Positions 24,759 through 33,681 of a stretch of DNA of 64,000 nt are shown here, piece after piece. The stretch's first letter is position 1. Each line of letters opens with the position of its first letter. The position numbers were made by a program, and so were the translations under genes. The notes below the pieces were generated by a model. The model ran no database searches, was not told where the DNA came from, and worked only from the letters and a program-made list of their open reading frames with translations. Source of the DNA: JASHPR01 sp963778075 (lineage in GTDB: Bacteria > Actinomycetota > Actinomycetes > Streptosporangiales > Streptosporangiaceae); NCBI GenBank assembly GCA_963778075.1, contig CAVZTJ010000001.1, forward strand, positions 372,001 to 436,000. The letters run 5' to 3'.

Positions 24759-25424
24759 ATGACCGCCGCCAAGACGAGGAGCCTGAACGCCCCGCCGCCG
24801 CCCCGTTTGGAGCGCCCGGGCCGGTCTCGTCCGGGACGGCCCGGCTACGACCTGGATTCGCTGCTCGCGGTCGCGGTCGAGGTGTTCAACGAGCGCGGCT
24901 ACGACGGCACCAGCATGGAGGACCTGGCCCATCGGCTCGGCATCACCAAATCAGCGATCTATCACCATGTGTCGGGCAAGGAGGAACTGCTGCGCCTCGC
25001 CACCAGCCGCGCCCTGGACGGCTGGTCTGCCGTTGCCGACCAGGCGCGGGCGCTGGACGCACCGGCCATCGAGCGGCTGGAGTACCTGGTCCGCGGGTCC
25101 GTCGGGGTGCTGCAGGCCGAACTCCCCTACGTGACGCTGCTGCTGCGGGTCCGCGGCAACACCGAGGCCGAGCGCGCGGCCCTGAACCGCCGGCGGGCGT
25201 TCGACCGGCTGGTTGCCGATCTGGTGAAGGAAGCCGAACAGGACGGGGACATCCGCGCGGACGTCGACCCCGCGATCACCGCACGGCTGCTCTTCGGCCT
25301 GGTCAACTCGCTGGTCGAGTGGTACCGGCCAGCCGGCCACAGCGCCGGGCCCGCGCTGGCCGACGCGGTGTGCGCGATTGCCTTCGACGGCCTGCGGGTC
25401 AGGAGGAGCCGGGCGGCCCGGTAG
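24759..25424 (+). CDS. paaR: TetR-family repressor of the paa operon (PaaR-like)
   Basis: A 221-residue TetR protein. After a Pro-rich N-terminal tail the DNA-binding helices are AVAVEVFNERGYDGTSMEDL and AHRLGITKSAIYHHVSGKEE. The ligand domain includes LLLRVRGNTEAERAALNRR. Divergent orientation from paaA with the operator between makes it the likely phenylacetyl-CoA-responsive repressor. Its 3' end overlaps the convergent Lrp-type gene by 26 bp. Confidence 0.88.
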   Translation: MTAAKTRSLNAPPPPRLERPGRSRPGRPGYDLDSLLAVAVEVFNERGYDGTSMEDLAHRLGITKSAIYHHVSGKEELLRLATSRALDGWSAVADQARALDAPAIERLEYLVRGSVGVLQAELPYVTLLLRVRGNTEAERAALNRRRAFDRLVADLVKEAEQDGDIRADVDPAITARLLFGLVNSLVEWYRPAGHSAGPALADAVCAIAFDGLRVRRSRAAR

Positions 25425-25929
25425 CCGGCCGGGACCGGGCGCCGGCGGCCGTGCCGGGATCCAGTTCCTCGAAGATCAGCACGGTCTGGGTCGAGCGGAT
25501 CTCGGGCATCTCCTGCAGCTGGGTCAGCACCACGTCGCGCAGGGACGCGGCGTCATCGGTGCGCACCCGCACCACGATGTCGTGCTCGCCCGAAGTGAGC
25601 GCGATGTGATCCACCTCGGGGATGCTCAGCAGCTGGCGGCGGACCGCCTTCCAGGACCGCTGCGCGATGTCCAGGTAGACGTAGGCGGACAGCCCGTACC
25701 CGTACCGGAGCGGGTCGACGACCGCGGTGTACCCGGTGATCACGCCGTCCCGCTGCAGCCTGGCCACCCGGGCGTAGACGTTGGCGCGCGACAGGTGCAC
25801 CTGGGCGGCCAGCGCCCGCATGGACAGGCGCCCATCGGCCCGCAGCGCCTCGACGATCAGCCGGTCGGTGTCGTCCAGCGGTGCCATGTGTCCACGTGGC
25901 CGGGCCGGCCGCGCCTGGATGGATGCCAT
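25399..25929 (-). CDS. Lrp/AsnC-family regulator (BkdR-like)
   Basis: A 176-residue protein with helix-turn-helix DDTDRLIVEALRADGRLSMR and VHLSRANVYARVARLQRDGV. The C-terminal RAM ligand domain includes GYGLSAYVYLDIAQ, EVDHIALTSGEHDIVVRVRT and LPEIRSTQTVLIFE-like sequence. It is divergent from the E1alpha/E1beta/E2 operon, the usual position of the Lrp-type regulator responding to branched-chain amino acids. ATG 25887 is an alternative start. Confidence 0.88.
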   Translation of the reverse strand: MASIQARPARPRGHMAPLDDTDRLIVEALRADGRLSMRALAAQVHLSRANVYARVARLQRDGVITGYTAVVDPLRYGYGLSAYVYLDIAQRSWKAVRRQLLSIPEVDHIALTSGEHDIVVRVRTDDAASLRDVVLTQLQEMPEIRSTQTVLIFEELDPGTAAGARSRPATGPPGSS

Positions 25930-25974
25930 ATGGCCATCGTATCCGGCCCATACACGCCATAGGTCTCGCCTTGC

Positions 25975-25989
25975 TTCCAGATAGTGGAA
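25975..25989. promoter_or_regulatory. Candidate Lrp-type site upstream of the bkd operon
   Basis: TTCCA-N5-TGGAA is a 15-bp inverted repeat of the size bound by Lrp/AsnC dimers, 57 bp before the E1alpha GTG and 46 bp from the regulator start. A CCATATGG palindrome lies nearby at 25926-25933. Confidence 0.5.
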
Positions 25990-26045
25990 CTATGGCGGGC
26001 CGGGCGTGCATGCTGCTGGAAAAGGAAGCACGGAAGGGGGCTGCC

Positions 26046-27161
26046 GTGACGACCTTTGCCACGCCCAGCCGCTCGGCGGCCAGTGACGGCCTCTTGCCCA
26101 GTGCGGCGCCGCTGCAGCTGATAGATCCCGACGGCCACCCCGGAGACAATCCGGGCGAGCTGGCCCTGCCCGAGCCCCGGGTGCTGCTGGAGCTGTACCG
26201 CCGGATGGTGCTCGGCCGGCGGTTCGATCTGCAGGCCACCACGCTGACCAAGCAGGGCCGGCTGGCCGTCTACCCGTCCTCGCACGGCCAGGATGCCTGC
26301 CAGGTCGGCGCCGTGCTCGCGCTGCGCGACGACGACTGGCTGTTCCCCACCTACCGCGACACGGTGGCGATCGTGACCCGCGGCGTCGACCCCGTCGAAG
26401 CGCTGTCGCTGCTGCGCGGCGACTGGCATTGCGGCTATGACCCCTACCGGTACCGCATCGCCCCGCAGTGCACCCCGCTGGGCACCAGCACCCTGCACGC
26501 CGTGGGCCTGGCCCACGCCGCCCGGCTCAAACACCAGGACCAGGCCGCGCTCGTGCTGCTCGGCGACGGCGCGACGAGCGAGGGCGACACCCACGAAGCG
26601 CTCAACTTCGCCGCGGTGTGGCGGGCGCCCGCGGTGTTCCTGGTCCAGAACAACGGCTACGCGATCAGCGTGCCGCTCTCCAAGCAGACGGCCGCGCCGA
26701 CCCTGGCCGCCAAGGGCATCGGGTACGGCATCCCGTCACTGCTCATCGACGGCAACGACGCCGCGGCCGTCTACTCTGCGGTGCGCACCGGCATCGAGCG
26801 CGGCTCCGCCGGCCAGGGGCCAACCCTGATCGAGGCGATCACCTATCGCATCGAGGCGCACACCAACGCTGATGACGCCGCCCGGTACCGGGAGGCCGGC
26901 GAGGTCCAGAGCTGGCTCGCCCGCGACCCCATCGTTCGCCTCGAGGCGTACCTCGAGTCGGCAGGCCTGCTGGATGAGGACGCGGCCCGGCAGCTGGCTG
27001 CCGAGGCCGAGCGGTTCGCCGAGGGAGTCCGGCAGCGGATGAACATCGACGCCGAACTCGATCCCGCCGAGCTGTTCGCCCACGTGTACGCCCGGCCGAC
27101 GCAGGCCCTGGAGCACCAGCGGGCAGCGCTGCTCAGCGAGCTGGAGGACTCCGCGCGATGA
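26046..27161 (+). CDS. bkdA: Branched-chain 2-oxoacid dehydrogenase E1 alpha
   Basis: A 371-residue E1 alpha subunit. The thiamine-diphosphate motif is LLGDGATSEGDTHEALNFAA ... VFLVQNNGYAIS (GDG to NN). The substrate/phosphorylation loop is EAITYRIEAHTNADDAARYR. The YPSSHGQDACQVGAVLALRD N-terminal block is typical of BCKDH and pyruvate E1 alpha. It decarboxylates 2-oxoacids and acylates the E2 lipoyl group with E1 beta. The GTG start is behind AAGGGGG. The Lrp neighbour favours branched-chain acids, but pyruvate is possible. Confidence 0.9.
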   Translation: MTTFATPSRSAASDGLLPSAAPLQLIDPDGHPGDNPGELALPEPRVLLELYRRMVLGRRFDLQATTLTKQGRLAVYPSSHGQDACQVGAVLALRDDDWLFPTYRDTVAIVTRGVDPVEALSLLRGDWHCGYDPYRYRIAPQCTPLGTSTLHAVGLAHAARLKHQDQAALVLLGDGATSEGDTHEALNFAAVWRAPAVFLVQNNGYAISVPLSKQTAAPTLAAKGIGYGIPSLLIDGNDAAAVYSAVRTGIERGSAGQGPTLIEAITYRIEAHTNADDAARYREAGEVQSWLARDPIVRLEAYLESAGLLDEDAARQLAAEAERFAEGVRQRMNIDAELDPAELFAHVYARPTQALEHQRAALLSELEDSAR

Positions 27162-28192
27162 CGGAGGTGCTGTCACCGGCCGGAGAGACCAGCAGCACGA
27201 CACGAGCCGCGGCGCCCGTGACCATGGCCGGCGCGCTCAACGCCGCCCTGGCCGACAGCCTGTCAGCGGACGAGCGGGTGCTGGTCTTCGGCGAGGACGT
27301 CGGCACGCTCGGCGGGGTCTTCCGGGTCACCGACGGGCTCGCGGCCCGGTTCGGCGAGCACCGCGTCTTCGACACACCGCTGGCCGAGTCCGGCATCATC
27401 GGCACCGCGATCGGCATGGCGATGAACGGCCTGGTGCCGGTCGTCGAGATGCAGTTCGACGCCTTCGCGTATCCGGCCTTCGAGCAGGTCACCAGCCACC
27501 TCGCCAAGCTGCACAACCGGACCCGCGGTCTGATCACGCTGCCGATCGTGGTGCGGATCCCGTTCGGCGGCGGCATCGGCGGTGTCGAGCACCACTGCGA
27601 CTCCTCGGAGGCCTACTACACCCACACCCCGGGGCTGCGCGTCGTGACGCCGGGAAGCCCCGCGGACGCTTACCGCCTGCTGCGCCAGTCGATCGACTGC
27701 CCCGATCCCGTCGTGTTTCTCGAGCCGAAGCGGCGTTACTGGTCCAAGGAAACGGCCGTGCTGACCACGGACGGCCCGGCCATCGACCGGGCGGTGATCC
27801 GCCGGCCGGGCACGGATGTCACGCTCATCAGCTACGGCGGCACGGTGCAGACCGGCCTCGAGGCCGCCGAGGCCGCCGCCGGCGAGGGCTGGAGCGTGGA
27901 GGTCATCGACCTTCGCTCGCTGTCGCCGTTTGACGACACGACCGTGCGTGAGTCGGTATGCCGCACCGGCCGCGCCGTCGTCGTCCACGAGGCGCCGGGC
28001 TTCACCGGCTACGGCGCCGAGGTCGCCGCCCGGCTCACCGAGCAGTGCTTCCACTTTCTCGAGGCACCCATCCTGCGGGTCACCGGCTTCGATATCCCGT
28101 ATCCGCCGCCGCACCTGGAGCACCTCCACCTGCCGGACACCGAGCGGATACTGGACGCGATCGCGCGGCTGCAGTGGGACGACAATGCCTGA
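27158..28192 (+). CDS. bkdB: Branched-chain 2-oxoacid dehydrogenase E1 beta
   Basis: A 344-residue transketolase-like beta subunit: VLVFGEDVGTLGGVFRVTDG, DTPLAESGIIGTAIGMAMNG, VEMQFDAFAYPAFEQVTSHL, RIPFGGGIGGVEHHCDSSEA and FDIPYPPPHLEHLHLPDTER. It forms the alpha2beta2 E1 with the upstream gene, to which it is ATGA-coupled. Its stop overlaps the E2 start. Confidence 0.93.
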   Translation: MTEVLSPAGETSSTTRAAAPVTMAGALNAALADSLSADERVLVFGEDVGTLGGVFRVTDGLAARFGEHRVFDTPLAESGIIGTAIGMAMNGLVPVVEMQFDAFAYPAFEQVTSHLAKLHNRTRGLITLPIVVRIPFGGGIGGVEHHCDSSEAYYTHTPGLRVVTPGSPADAYRLLRQSIDCPDPVVFLEPKRRYWSKETAVLTTDGPAIDRAVIRRPGTDVTLISYGGTVQTGLEAAEAAAGEGWSVEVIDLRSLSPFDDTTVRESVCRTGRAVVVHEAPGFTGYGAEVAARLTEQCFHFLEAPILRVTGFDIPYPPPHLEHLHLPDTERILDAIARLQWDDNA

Positions 28193-29534
28193 CTTCCTGC
28201 TGCCTGACCTCGGCGAAGGGCTGGAAGAGGCGGAGATCATCGCCTGGCACGTCCAGGTCGGCGATCACGTGGACGTCGATCAGCCAGTCGTGGAGGTGGA
28301 GACCGCGAAGGCCGCGGTCGAGGTCCCGGTCCCGTTCGCCGGCGCCGTGGCCAAGATCCACGCCGCACCCGGCGCCGTCGTCGCCGTCGGCCAGCCTCTG
28401 ATCACCATCGCCGCCGACGACCCGGCCACCGGATTCCGTGAGCCCGGCGCCGTCACACCGCAGCCCGCCACGGGCGGTGCCGGGGCCGGGGAGGCCAGCG
28501 GGAATGTCCTCATCGGCTACGGCACGGCCGCGACGTCGCGCGGGAGTGCGCGCGCCGCCCGCCGTTCGCGCCGTGCGGCTAAACCGGTACCGGCGGCCGC
28601 GCCTTCCGTACCTGCGCCTTCGCGGCACGGCCCCGCCGCGGCTTCCGTGCCCGCGCCTTCCCGGCACGGCCCGGTGGCGGTGATCTCTCCCCTGGTACGC
28701 AAGATAGCCCGCGACGCCGGCCTCGACCTGGCCGGCGTTACCGGCACAGGACCATCCGGCCTGGTACGCCGCGAGGATGTCCGCAAGGCGCTAACCGGCC
28801 ACCCCGCTGCGATGCCAGCGACCGCAACAGCCGCCTCCGCTCCCCCGGACGAACAGCGGATCCCGCTGCGCGGCGCGCGCCGGGCAGCAGCGGACAAGCT
28901 GAGCCGGTCGCGTCGCGAGATACCCGAGGCCACCGTGTGGGTCGACGTCGACGCCACGGGCCTGATCGAGGCGCGGCGTGCCCTGAACGCAACCGCCTCG
29001 CGGCCGCCGGTGAGCCTGCTGGCCCTGGTCGCGCGCTTTGCCCTGCTGGGACTGCGGCAGTACCCCGAACTCAACGCCCGCATCGACGCCGACGAGATCG
29101 TGATACCCGGCCACGTCCATCTCGGCTTCGCCACCCAGACCGGGCACGGCCTCGTCGTTCCGGTCGTCCACGACGCGCACCGCCTGTCCACCCGCGAGCT
29201 CTCCGCGGCGCTCACCTCGCGGACCGCGGCTGCCCGCGACGGCAGGCTCACGCCCGCCGACCTCACCGGCGGCACGTTCACCGTCAACAACTACGGCGTG
29301 TTCGGCGTCGACGGATCCGCCGCGATCATCAACTACCCCGAGGTCGCGATCCTCGGCATCGGGCGGATCATCGACCGGCCGTGGGTGGTCGACGGCCAGG
29401 TCCTGATCCGGAAAATGGGCGAGCTGACCCTGGCCTTCGACCACCGGGTCTGCGACGGCGGCACCGCCGGCGGGTTCCTCCGCTACGTCGCCGACTGCGT
29501 CGAATCGCCGGTCGGCGCTCTTGGCGACCTCTGA
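28185..29534 (+). CDS. bkdC: Dihydrolipoyl acyltransferase E2
   Basis: A 449-residue E2. The N-terminal lipoyl domain has the modified Lys in VEVETAKAAVEVPVPF. A long Ala/Pro linker (~95-165) contains two copies of VPAPSRHGP. The peripheral-subunit-binding domain is ISPLVRKIARDAGLDLAGVT. The C-terminal acyltransferase has NNYGVFGVDGSAAIINYPEV and the catalytic HRVCDGG. It transfers the acyl group to CoA and scaffolds the complex. No E3 gene is adjacent, so dihydrolipoamide dehydrogenase must come from elsewhere. ATG 28185 overlaps the E1 beta stop. Confidence 0.93.
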   Translation: MPDFLLPDLGEGLEEAEIIAWHVQVGDHVDVDQPVVEVETAKAAVEVPVPFAGAVAKIHAAPGAVVAVGQPLITIAADDPATGFREPGAVTPQPATGGAGAGEASGNVLIGYGTAATSRGSARAARRSRRAAKPVPAAAPSVPAPSRHGPAAASVPAPSRHGPVAVISPLVRKIARDAGLDLAGVTGTGPSGLVRREDVRKALTGHPAAMPATATAASAPPDEQRIPLRGARRAAADKLSRSRREIPEATVWVDVDATGLIEARRALNATASRPPVSLLALVARFALLGLRQYPELNARIDADEIVIPGHVHLGFATQTGHGLVVPVVHDAHRLSTRELSAALTSRTAAARDGRLTPADLTGGTFTVNNYGVFGVDGSAAIINYPEVAILGIGRIIDRPWVVDGQVLIRKMGELTLAFDHRVCDGGTAGGFLRYVADCVESPVGALGDL

Positions 29535-29639
29535 CCTGCCGTAACCTGCCGTTTCATGGCCAATCTCCCCGCTCCGCTCCCGTTCCGGCGCGTCAGCGAA
29601 CTGCAGGGCGCCAGCACGTCTCCGGCTGGCTGACGGCGA

Positions 29640-30045
29640 GCTCGACGCCGCCGGCGTGGGCGTTGACCCGGCCGCCGTGGCCGTCCGCGCCGCCGCGGTC
29701 GACGCGCAGGACGTCGCGATTCTCGTGTACACGCCGGGCAGCACCGGCCGCCCCAACAACATCTACCCGCGCGAGATCGAGCTGGCGCTCGAGAGCCACC
29801 CGTCGGTGAAACTGGCTGCCGTCGTCCCGCGCCCCGACCCTGGCTACCAGGAGATCGGCGTCGCCTACGTCGAGCTGCAGCCGGACGCCCAGGCGACTCC
29901 CGCGGAACTGCTCGGGTGGGCACGCGGGCGGCTGGCCAACTATAAGGTCCCCAAATCCCTCGTGCTGCTCGCCGAGCTGCCGACACTGCCGAACGAGAAG
30001 ATCGACAAGCGCCGCCTGCAGCGCCTGGCCACCAGCACTTCCGAC
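29640..30045 (+). pseudogene. AMP-dependent acyl-CoA synthetase with large internal deletion
   Basis: The adenylation motif appears as DVAILVYTPGSTGRPNN (normally YTSGTTGRPK), but the next residues are already the C-terminal subdomain: IYPREIELALESHPSVKLAA, IGVAYVELQPDAQATPAELL and LPTLPNEKIDKRRLQRLA. Roughly 300 residues between the A3 and A8 motifs are missing and the N-terminus is short. The frame stays open after the remnant but the sequence then leaves the family. Confidence 0.85.
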
Positions 30046-30133
30046 CCGGACCTGCAGCAGTTACCCAAGGCTGCCTGTCTTGCCGTGTGCGACCGGCGCA
30101 GCCATGGCTGGGTCGGGCCTCTATGGTGGACCG

Positions 30134-30568
30134 ATGGCGCCGGTCAAGCAGTTCCAGGTCACCTTCGACTGCGCAGAACCCGAGCGCGTCGCTCGTTTCT
30201 GGTGCGAGGTGCTGGGGTACGTCGTACCGCCGCCACCGGAGGGGTTTGCTACTTGGAACGATTTCGAACGCTCGGTGCCGCCTGAGGATCAAGGTTCATG
30301 GTTCGCATGCGTTGATCCCTCAGGTGTGGGCCCGCGGCTGTTCTTCCAGCGCGTTCCCGAAGGCAAGGTCGTCAAGAATCGGCTGCATCTTGACGTGCGG
30401 GTCGGCACCGGGCTCGTGGGTGACGAGCGCCTAGCCGCACTTGAGGCCGAATGCGCACGACTGGTCGCGCTCGGCGCGGTACGCGTGCGGCTGCTGGCTG
30501 CCGATGACGACAACGAGTCGTGCATTGTGATGCAGGACATCGAGGGCAACGAGTTCGATCTCGACTGA
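30134..30568 (+). CDS. VOC/glyoxalase-superfamily protein
   Basis: A 144-residue VOC protein: QVTFDCAEPERVARFWCEVL, RLFFQRVPEGKVVKNRLHLD, VRVGTGLVGDERLAALEAE, then VMQDIEGNEFDLD. The DPSGVGPRLFFQ-VPE-K--KNRLHLD pattern marks the glyoxalase-like subgroup common in actinobacteria; substrates are unknown. ATG 30134 lies within the tail of the preceding open remnant. Intact. Confidence 0.85.
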   Translation: MAPVKQFQVTFDCAEPERVARFWCEVLGYVVPPPPEGFATWNDFERSVPPEDQGSWFACVDPSGVGPRLFFQRVPEGKVVKNRLHLDVRVGTGLVGDERLAALEAECARLVALGAVRVRLLAADDDNESCIVMQDIEGNEFDLD

Positions 30569-30589
30569 GTGGCTGCCAGCGTGCCCTCG

Positions 30590-31834
30590 TCACGACGGAT
30601 CTACCCCAGCTGGTCGCGGCGGCGTGTCAGGTGGGCGGTCTCGGCGGTGTTGCCCGCCAGCTCGATGGCTTTGTCGTACGCCGCGCGCGACTCCTGACTG
30701 CGGCCCAGCCTGGCGCAGCAGGTCTGCGCGGGTCACGTGGTAGGGGTGATAGTCCGCCAACTCAGACTCAAGACGGTCGACGGTTGCGAGTGCCACCTCC
30801 GGGCCGTCAAGCTCGGCGACCGCGATGGCCCGGTTGAGAGCGATGACCGGCGAGAGATCGACGCGGACGAGCTGGTCATAGAGCGCGACGACCTGCGACC
30901 AGTCGGTCTCGCGTATGTCGCGTGCGGAGGTGTGCACCGCGCTGATCGCCGCCAGGATCTGGTAGCGACCCGGGGCCTGCCGGGCGGCCAGGCGCTCGCG
31001 CACCAGCCGGTGGCCCTCGGCGATCAGCGCCGCGTCCCAGGACCCGCGGTCTTGCTCGTCGAGCCTGACCAGTTCGCCGCTCGCCGAGACCCGTGCGGCG
31101 CGGCGGGCCTCGGTGAGGAGCATCAGCGCCAGCAGCCCGGCCACCTCACCGTCGTCCGGCATGAGGGCACGGATCAGGCGAGTGAGCCGGACCGCCTCGT
31201 CGGTCAGGTCGTGCCGTACCGGATCGGTGCCGGGACCGGTCGCCAGATAGCCCTCGTTGAAGACCAGGTAGAGGACGGCGAGCACGCCGGAGACTCGTGC
31301 CGGGAGATCCTCTGAGGACGGCACCCGGTAGGGGATGCGTGCCACCTTGATCTTCGCCTTCGCGCGGGTGATCCGCTTCTCCATGGTGGTCTCCGGCACC
31401 AGGAAGGCACGGGAGATCTCGGGCACGGTCAGCCCGGCGACCATGCGCAGCGTCAGCGCCACGCGGGCCTCCATCGCCAGCGCCGGGTGGCAGCAGGTGA
31501 AGATCAGCCGGAGCCGCTCGTCGCCGATGGCGCCCAGAGGCCCGGGCGAGTCGTCGTCGTACAGCAGCTGAGCCTCCTTCTGCTTGTCGCCGCGCTTGTT
31601 CTCGCGCCGGATCCGGTCGATGGCCTTGCGGTTGGCGGTCGTGGTCAGCCAGGCACCGGGGCTGGGGGGCACGCCATCGGCCGGCCACCGCTCGACGGCG
31701 GTCGCAAACGCCTCGGCCGCCGCCTCCTCGGCGATGTCCAGGTCACCGAAGCGCCTGGCCAGGGATGCGACCACCCGTGCCCACTCCTCGTGGTGGGCCC
31801 GGGTGATCGCATCCCGCACGCAGGGCCCATTCAC
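30590..31834 (-). CDS. ECF42-type RNA polymerase sigma factor, C-terminal frameshift
   Basis: About 414 residues as read. Region 2 is EEWARVVASLARRFGDLDIA through GAWLTTTANRKAIDRIRREN. Region 4 is LRMVAGLTVPEISRAFLVPE and TTMEKRITRAKAKIKVARI. The long helical extension typical of ECF42 includes LYLVFNEGYLATG, IALNRAIAVAELDGPEVAL and YHPYHVTRADLLRQ. One extra base near 30713 then shifts the frame; without it the end reads LGRSQESRAAYDKAIELAG and stops at 30601. The extension is needed for function in characterised ECF42 factors, so activity is doubtful. GTG 31834 overlaps the YCII stop (GTGA). Confidence 0.88.
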   Translation of the reverse strand: MNGPCVRDAITRAHHEEWARVVASLARRFGDLDIAEEAAAEAFATAVERWPADGVPPSPGAWLTTTANRKAIDRIRRENKRGDKQKEAQLLYDDDSPGPLGAIGDERLRLIFTCCHPALAMEARVALTLRMVAGLTVPEISRAFLVPETTMEKRITRAKAKIKVARIPYRVPSSEDLPARVSGVLAVLYLVFNEGYLATGPGTDPVRHDLTDEAVRLTRLIRALMPDDGEVAGLLALMLLTEARRAARVSASGELVRLDEQDRGSWDAALIAEGHRLVRERLAARQAPGRYQILAAISAVHTSARDIRETDWSQVVALYDQLVRVDLSPVIALNRAIAVAELDGPEVALATVDRLESELADYHPYHVTRADLLRQAGPQSGVARGVRQSHRAGGQHRRDRPPDTPPRPAGVDPS

Positions 31835-32154
31835 AGGAACGGCCGCACCTCGATCTTCCGGTTGCAGGCCTTCGACCCCGCGGTGGCCAGCTTGAGCGCC
31901 TCGTCGAGGTCGGCGGCCTCGATGATCCAGAAGCCGATCAGATACTCCTTCGACTCGATAAACGGCCCGTCGGTGATCATCGGCTCCGCGGCCCGGTTGT
32001 CGATGACGGTGGCCGTGTCGGGCCCCCCGAGGCCGCCGGCGAAGACCCAGTGGCCGTCCGCCTTGAGCTGCTCGTTGAATACATCGATGGCCGCATCCTC
32101 GTCCGGGGTGGCGAGTGCGGGCGTGTCGGTGATCACGGAAACCAGGTACTGCAT
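31831..32154 (-). CDS. YCII/DGPF-domain protein
   Basis: A 107-residue DGPF protein: MQYLVSVITDTP, HWVFAGGLGGPDTATVID and ITDGPFIESKEYLIGFWIIE with the namesake DGPF. These proteins are the standard genomic partners of ECF42 sigma factors, encoded immediately upstream as here; whether they act as signal enzyme or target is unsettled. AGGAGATG precedes ATG 32154. Confidence 0.9.
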   Translation of the reverse strand: MQYLVSVITDTPALATPDEDAAIDVFNEQLKADGHWVFAGGLGGPDTATVIDNRAAEPMITDGPFIESKEYLIGFWIIEAADLDEALKLATAGSKACNRKIEVRPFL

Positions 32155-32261
32155 CGCAGATCATCTCCTGTTGTCCAGGGCGCCCCCGTGGGCAGCCTCT
32201 CACCCCTGCTACGAACGCCCCTGCCCCGATCGGACACCGCCGCGCAGATTTATTTGAGCAG

Positions 32262-32576
32262 TTACGCCGGTGCGGTGACGCTGAGCACCGCCGCTAGCAG
32301 CGCCGCCCGGTGTTCCCGCAGCCGCACGGACGACATGGGATCGTCACCCGCCACGGCCCTGAGGGCTGCAGGAGCGCCGAGCCAGCTGTCCGTCATGCGC
32401 AGGACGATGGCGAACAGGTCCACGGCTGAGATGTCAGAGCGGATCCGGCCCGCTTCCTGAGCGGCGGCGACCGAGGCGACGCGCTCCTCGAACGTCTGCC
32501 GCTCGGCTACGGTCGGCTCCGATCGTTCCAGGATGCGCCACGCGGACAGACGGCTCACCTGCGGGTTGGCGAGCAT
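32262..32576 (-). pseudogene. TetR-family regulator, C-terminal domain only
   Basis: The frame begins MLANPQVSRLSAWRILERSE, which is internal to TetR ligand domains, and continues as RIRSDISAVDLFAIVLRMTD. The DNA-binding domain is absent. The sequence breaks at about 32578, exactly where an SDR fragment begins on the other strand, marking a deletion junction. Confidence 0.75.
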
Positions 32577-32579
32577 GAA

Positions 32580-33001
32580 GTGTCACCGCCGACTCGGTTC
32601 GTGCCGTGTTCGAAACGAACGTGTTCGGCCAGGTCCGGATGCTCCACGCGGTCCTGCCAATGCTGCTGCGGTCCGCCGTCCCGGTCGTGGTCAACGTCAG
32701 CAGCGGCCTGGCGCTGACGCGCGAGCTGGCGAACCCGGACTCGTTCACGCATTTCTACCCCGACATCGCCTACCCGTCGTCCAAGGCCGCGGTCAATATG
32801 CTCACGGTCCAGTACGCCAAGGCCTGCCCCGGCGTCAGGGTCAACGCCGTGGATCCCGGATACACCGCAACCGGACTGAACCACTTTGCCGGCATCCAGA
32901 CCGTCGAGCAGGGCGAGGAGGCCATCGTCCGGATGGCCCAGAGCGGCCCCGACGGTCCCACCGGCGGCTTCTTCGACGCCACGGGAAGCATCCCCTGGTA
33001 A
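32580..33001 (+). pseudogene. SDR oxidoreductase lacking its N-terminus
   Basis: From about 32583 the frame reads VTADSVRAVFETNVFGQVRM, then VPVVVNVSSGLALTRELA (catalytic Ser), HFYPDIAYPSSKAAVNMLTV (YxxSK) and VRVNAVDPGYTATGLN, ending in FFDATGSIPW. The first ~85 residues, including the NAD(P)-binding TG-x3-G-x-G, are gone. The remainder is undamaged and in one frame. Confidence 0.85.
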
Positions 33002-33033
33002 CCGTCCGCCCAGGTGACCGGCGCCCGGGCCGG

Positions 33034-33494
33034 TCACTGAGTTGGGGCGCTCCGGGCGGCGGGAAAGCGGTGGGCCAGGTCGGCGCGGGCCGCGTCGTCG
33101 AGGCGGACACCGGCGGCGGCGGCGAGGTTCTCGGCGAGGTGGGCGCGGGTGCGGGTGCCGGGGATCAGCAGGATGTTCGGCGCGAGGTCCAGCAGCCCAG
33201 GCGAGCGCGACCTGCACCGGCGTCGCGCCCAGCCGCGCGGCTACCTCGGACAGCACGGGGTCGGTGAGCAGCCGGCGCCGCGCCGCGCCGGGCACGCCCA
33301 GCGGGCAGAACGGCACGAACGCTATGCCGCGTGCCTCGCACCGCCTCGCGGCGGATGCCGTCCGGCAGCTCCTTCAGCCTCTCCTCGCTGCGGTCGACCC
33401 CGACCACGGTGAACCCGGCGGCCGCCAGCTTCTCCGCAGTGGCACGGCCAAGCTCGCCGCCCGCGCCGGTCACGATCGCCACTCGCTCGCTCAT
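33034..33494 (-). pseudogene. SDR N-terminus fused to aldo/keto reductase C-terminus
   Basis: ATG 33494 opens an SDR: MSERVAIVTGAGGELGRATA then EKLAAAGFTVVGVDRSEERL. At about 33345 the sequence switches to an aldo/keto reductase C-terminus: EARGIAFVPFCPLGVPGAAR, LLTDPVLSEVAARLGATPVQ and VALAW. One extra G near 33200 then shifts to the frame reading LLDLAPNILLIPGTRTRAHL and stops at 33034. It is a deletion fusion of two unrelated oxidoreductase genes, later frameshifted. Confidence 0.82.
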
Positions 33495-33681
33495 GGCGTT
33501 TCTCCTTCCGGTGGATCAGATTGTCTTCAGGTTCGCCGCCGGCTTGGTGAGAGGTCGTCACCGGATCCCGGTGATCTACCTGGGCTACGCTGGCCGGGGT
33601 GCCCGGAGGAGATGGCGTGATGTCCGAAATGCCGCCTGCTACGGGTGGCAGGCCGGGCATGGCCCACGAGGAAGGATCGTC

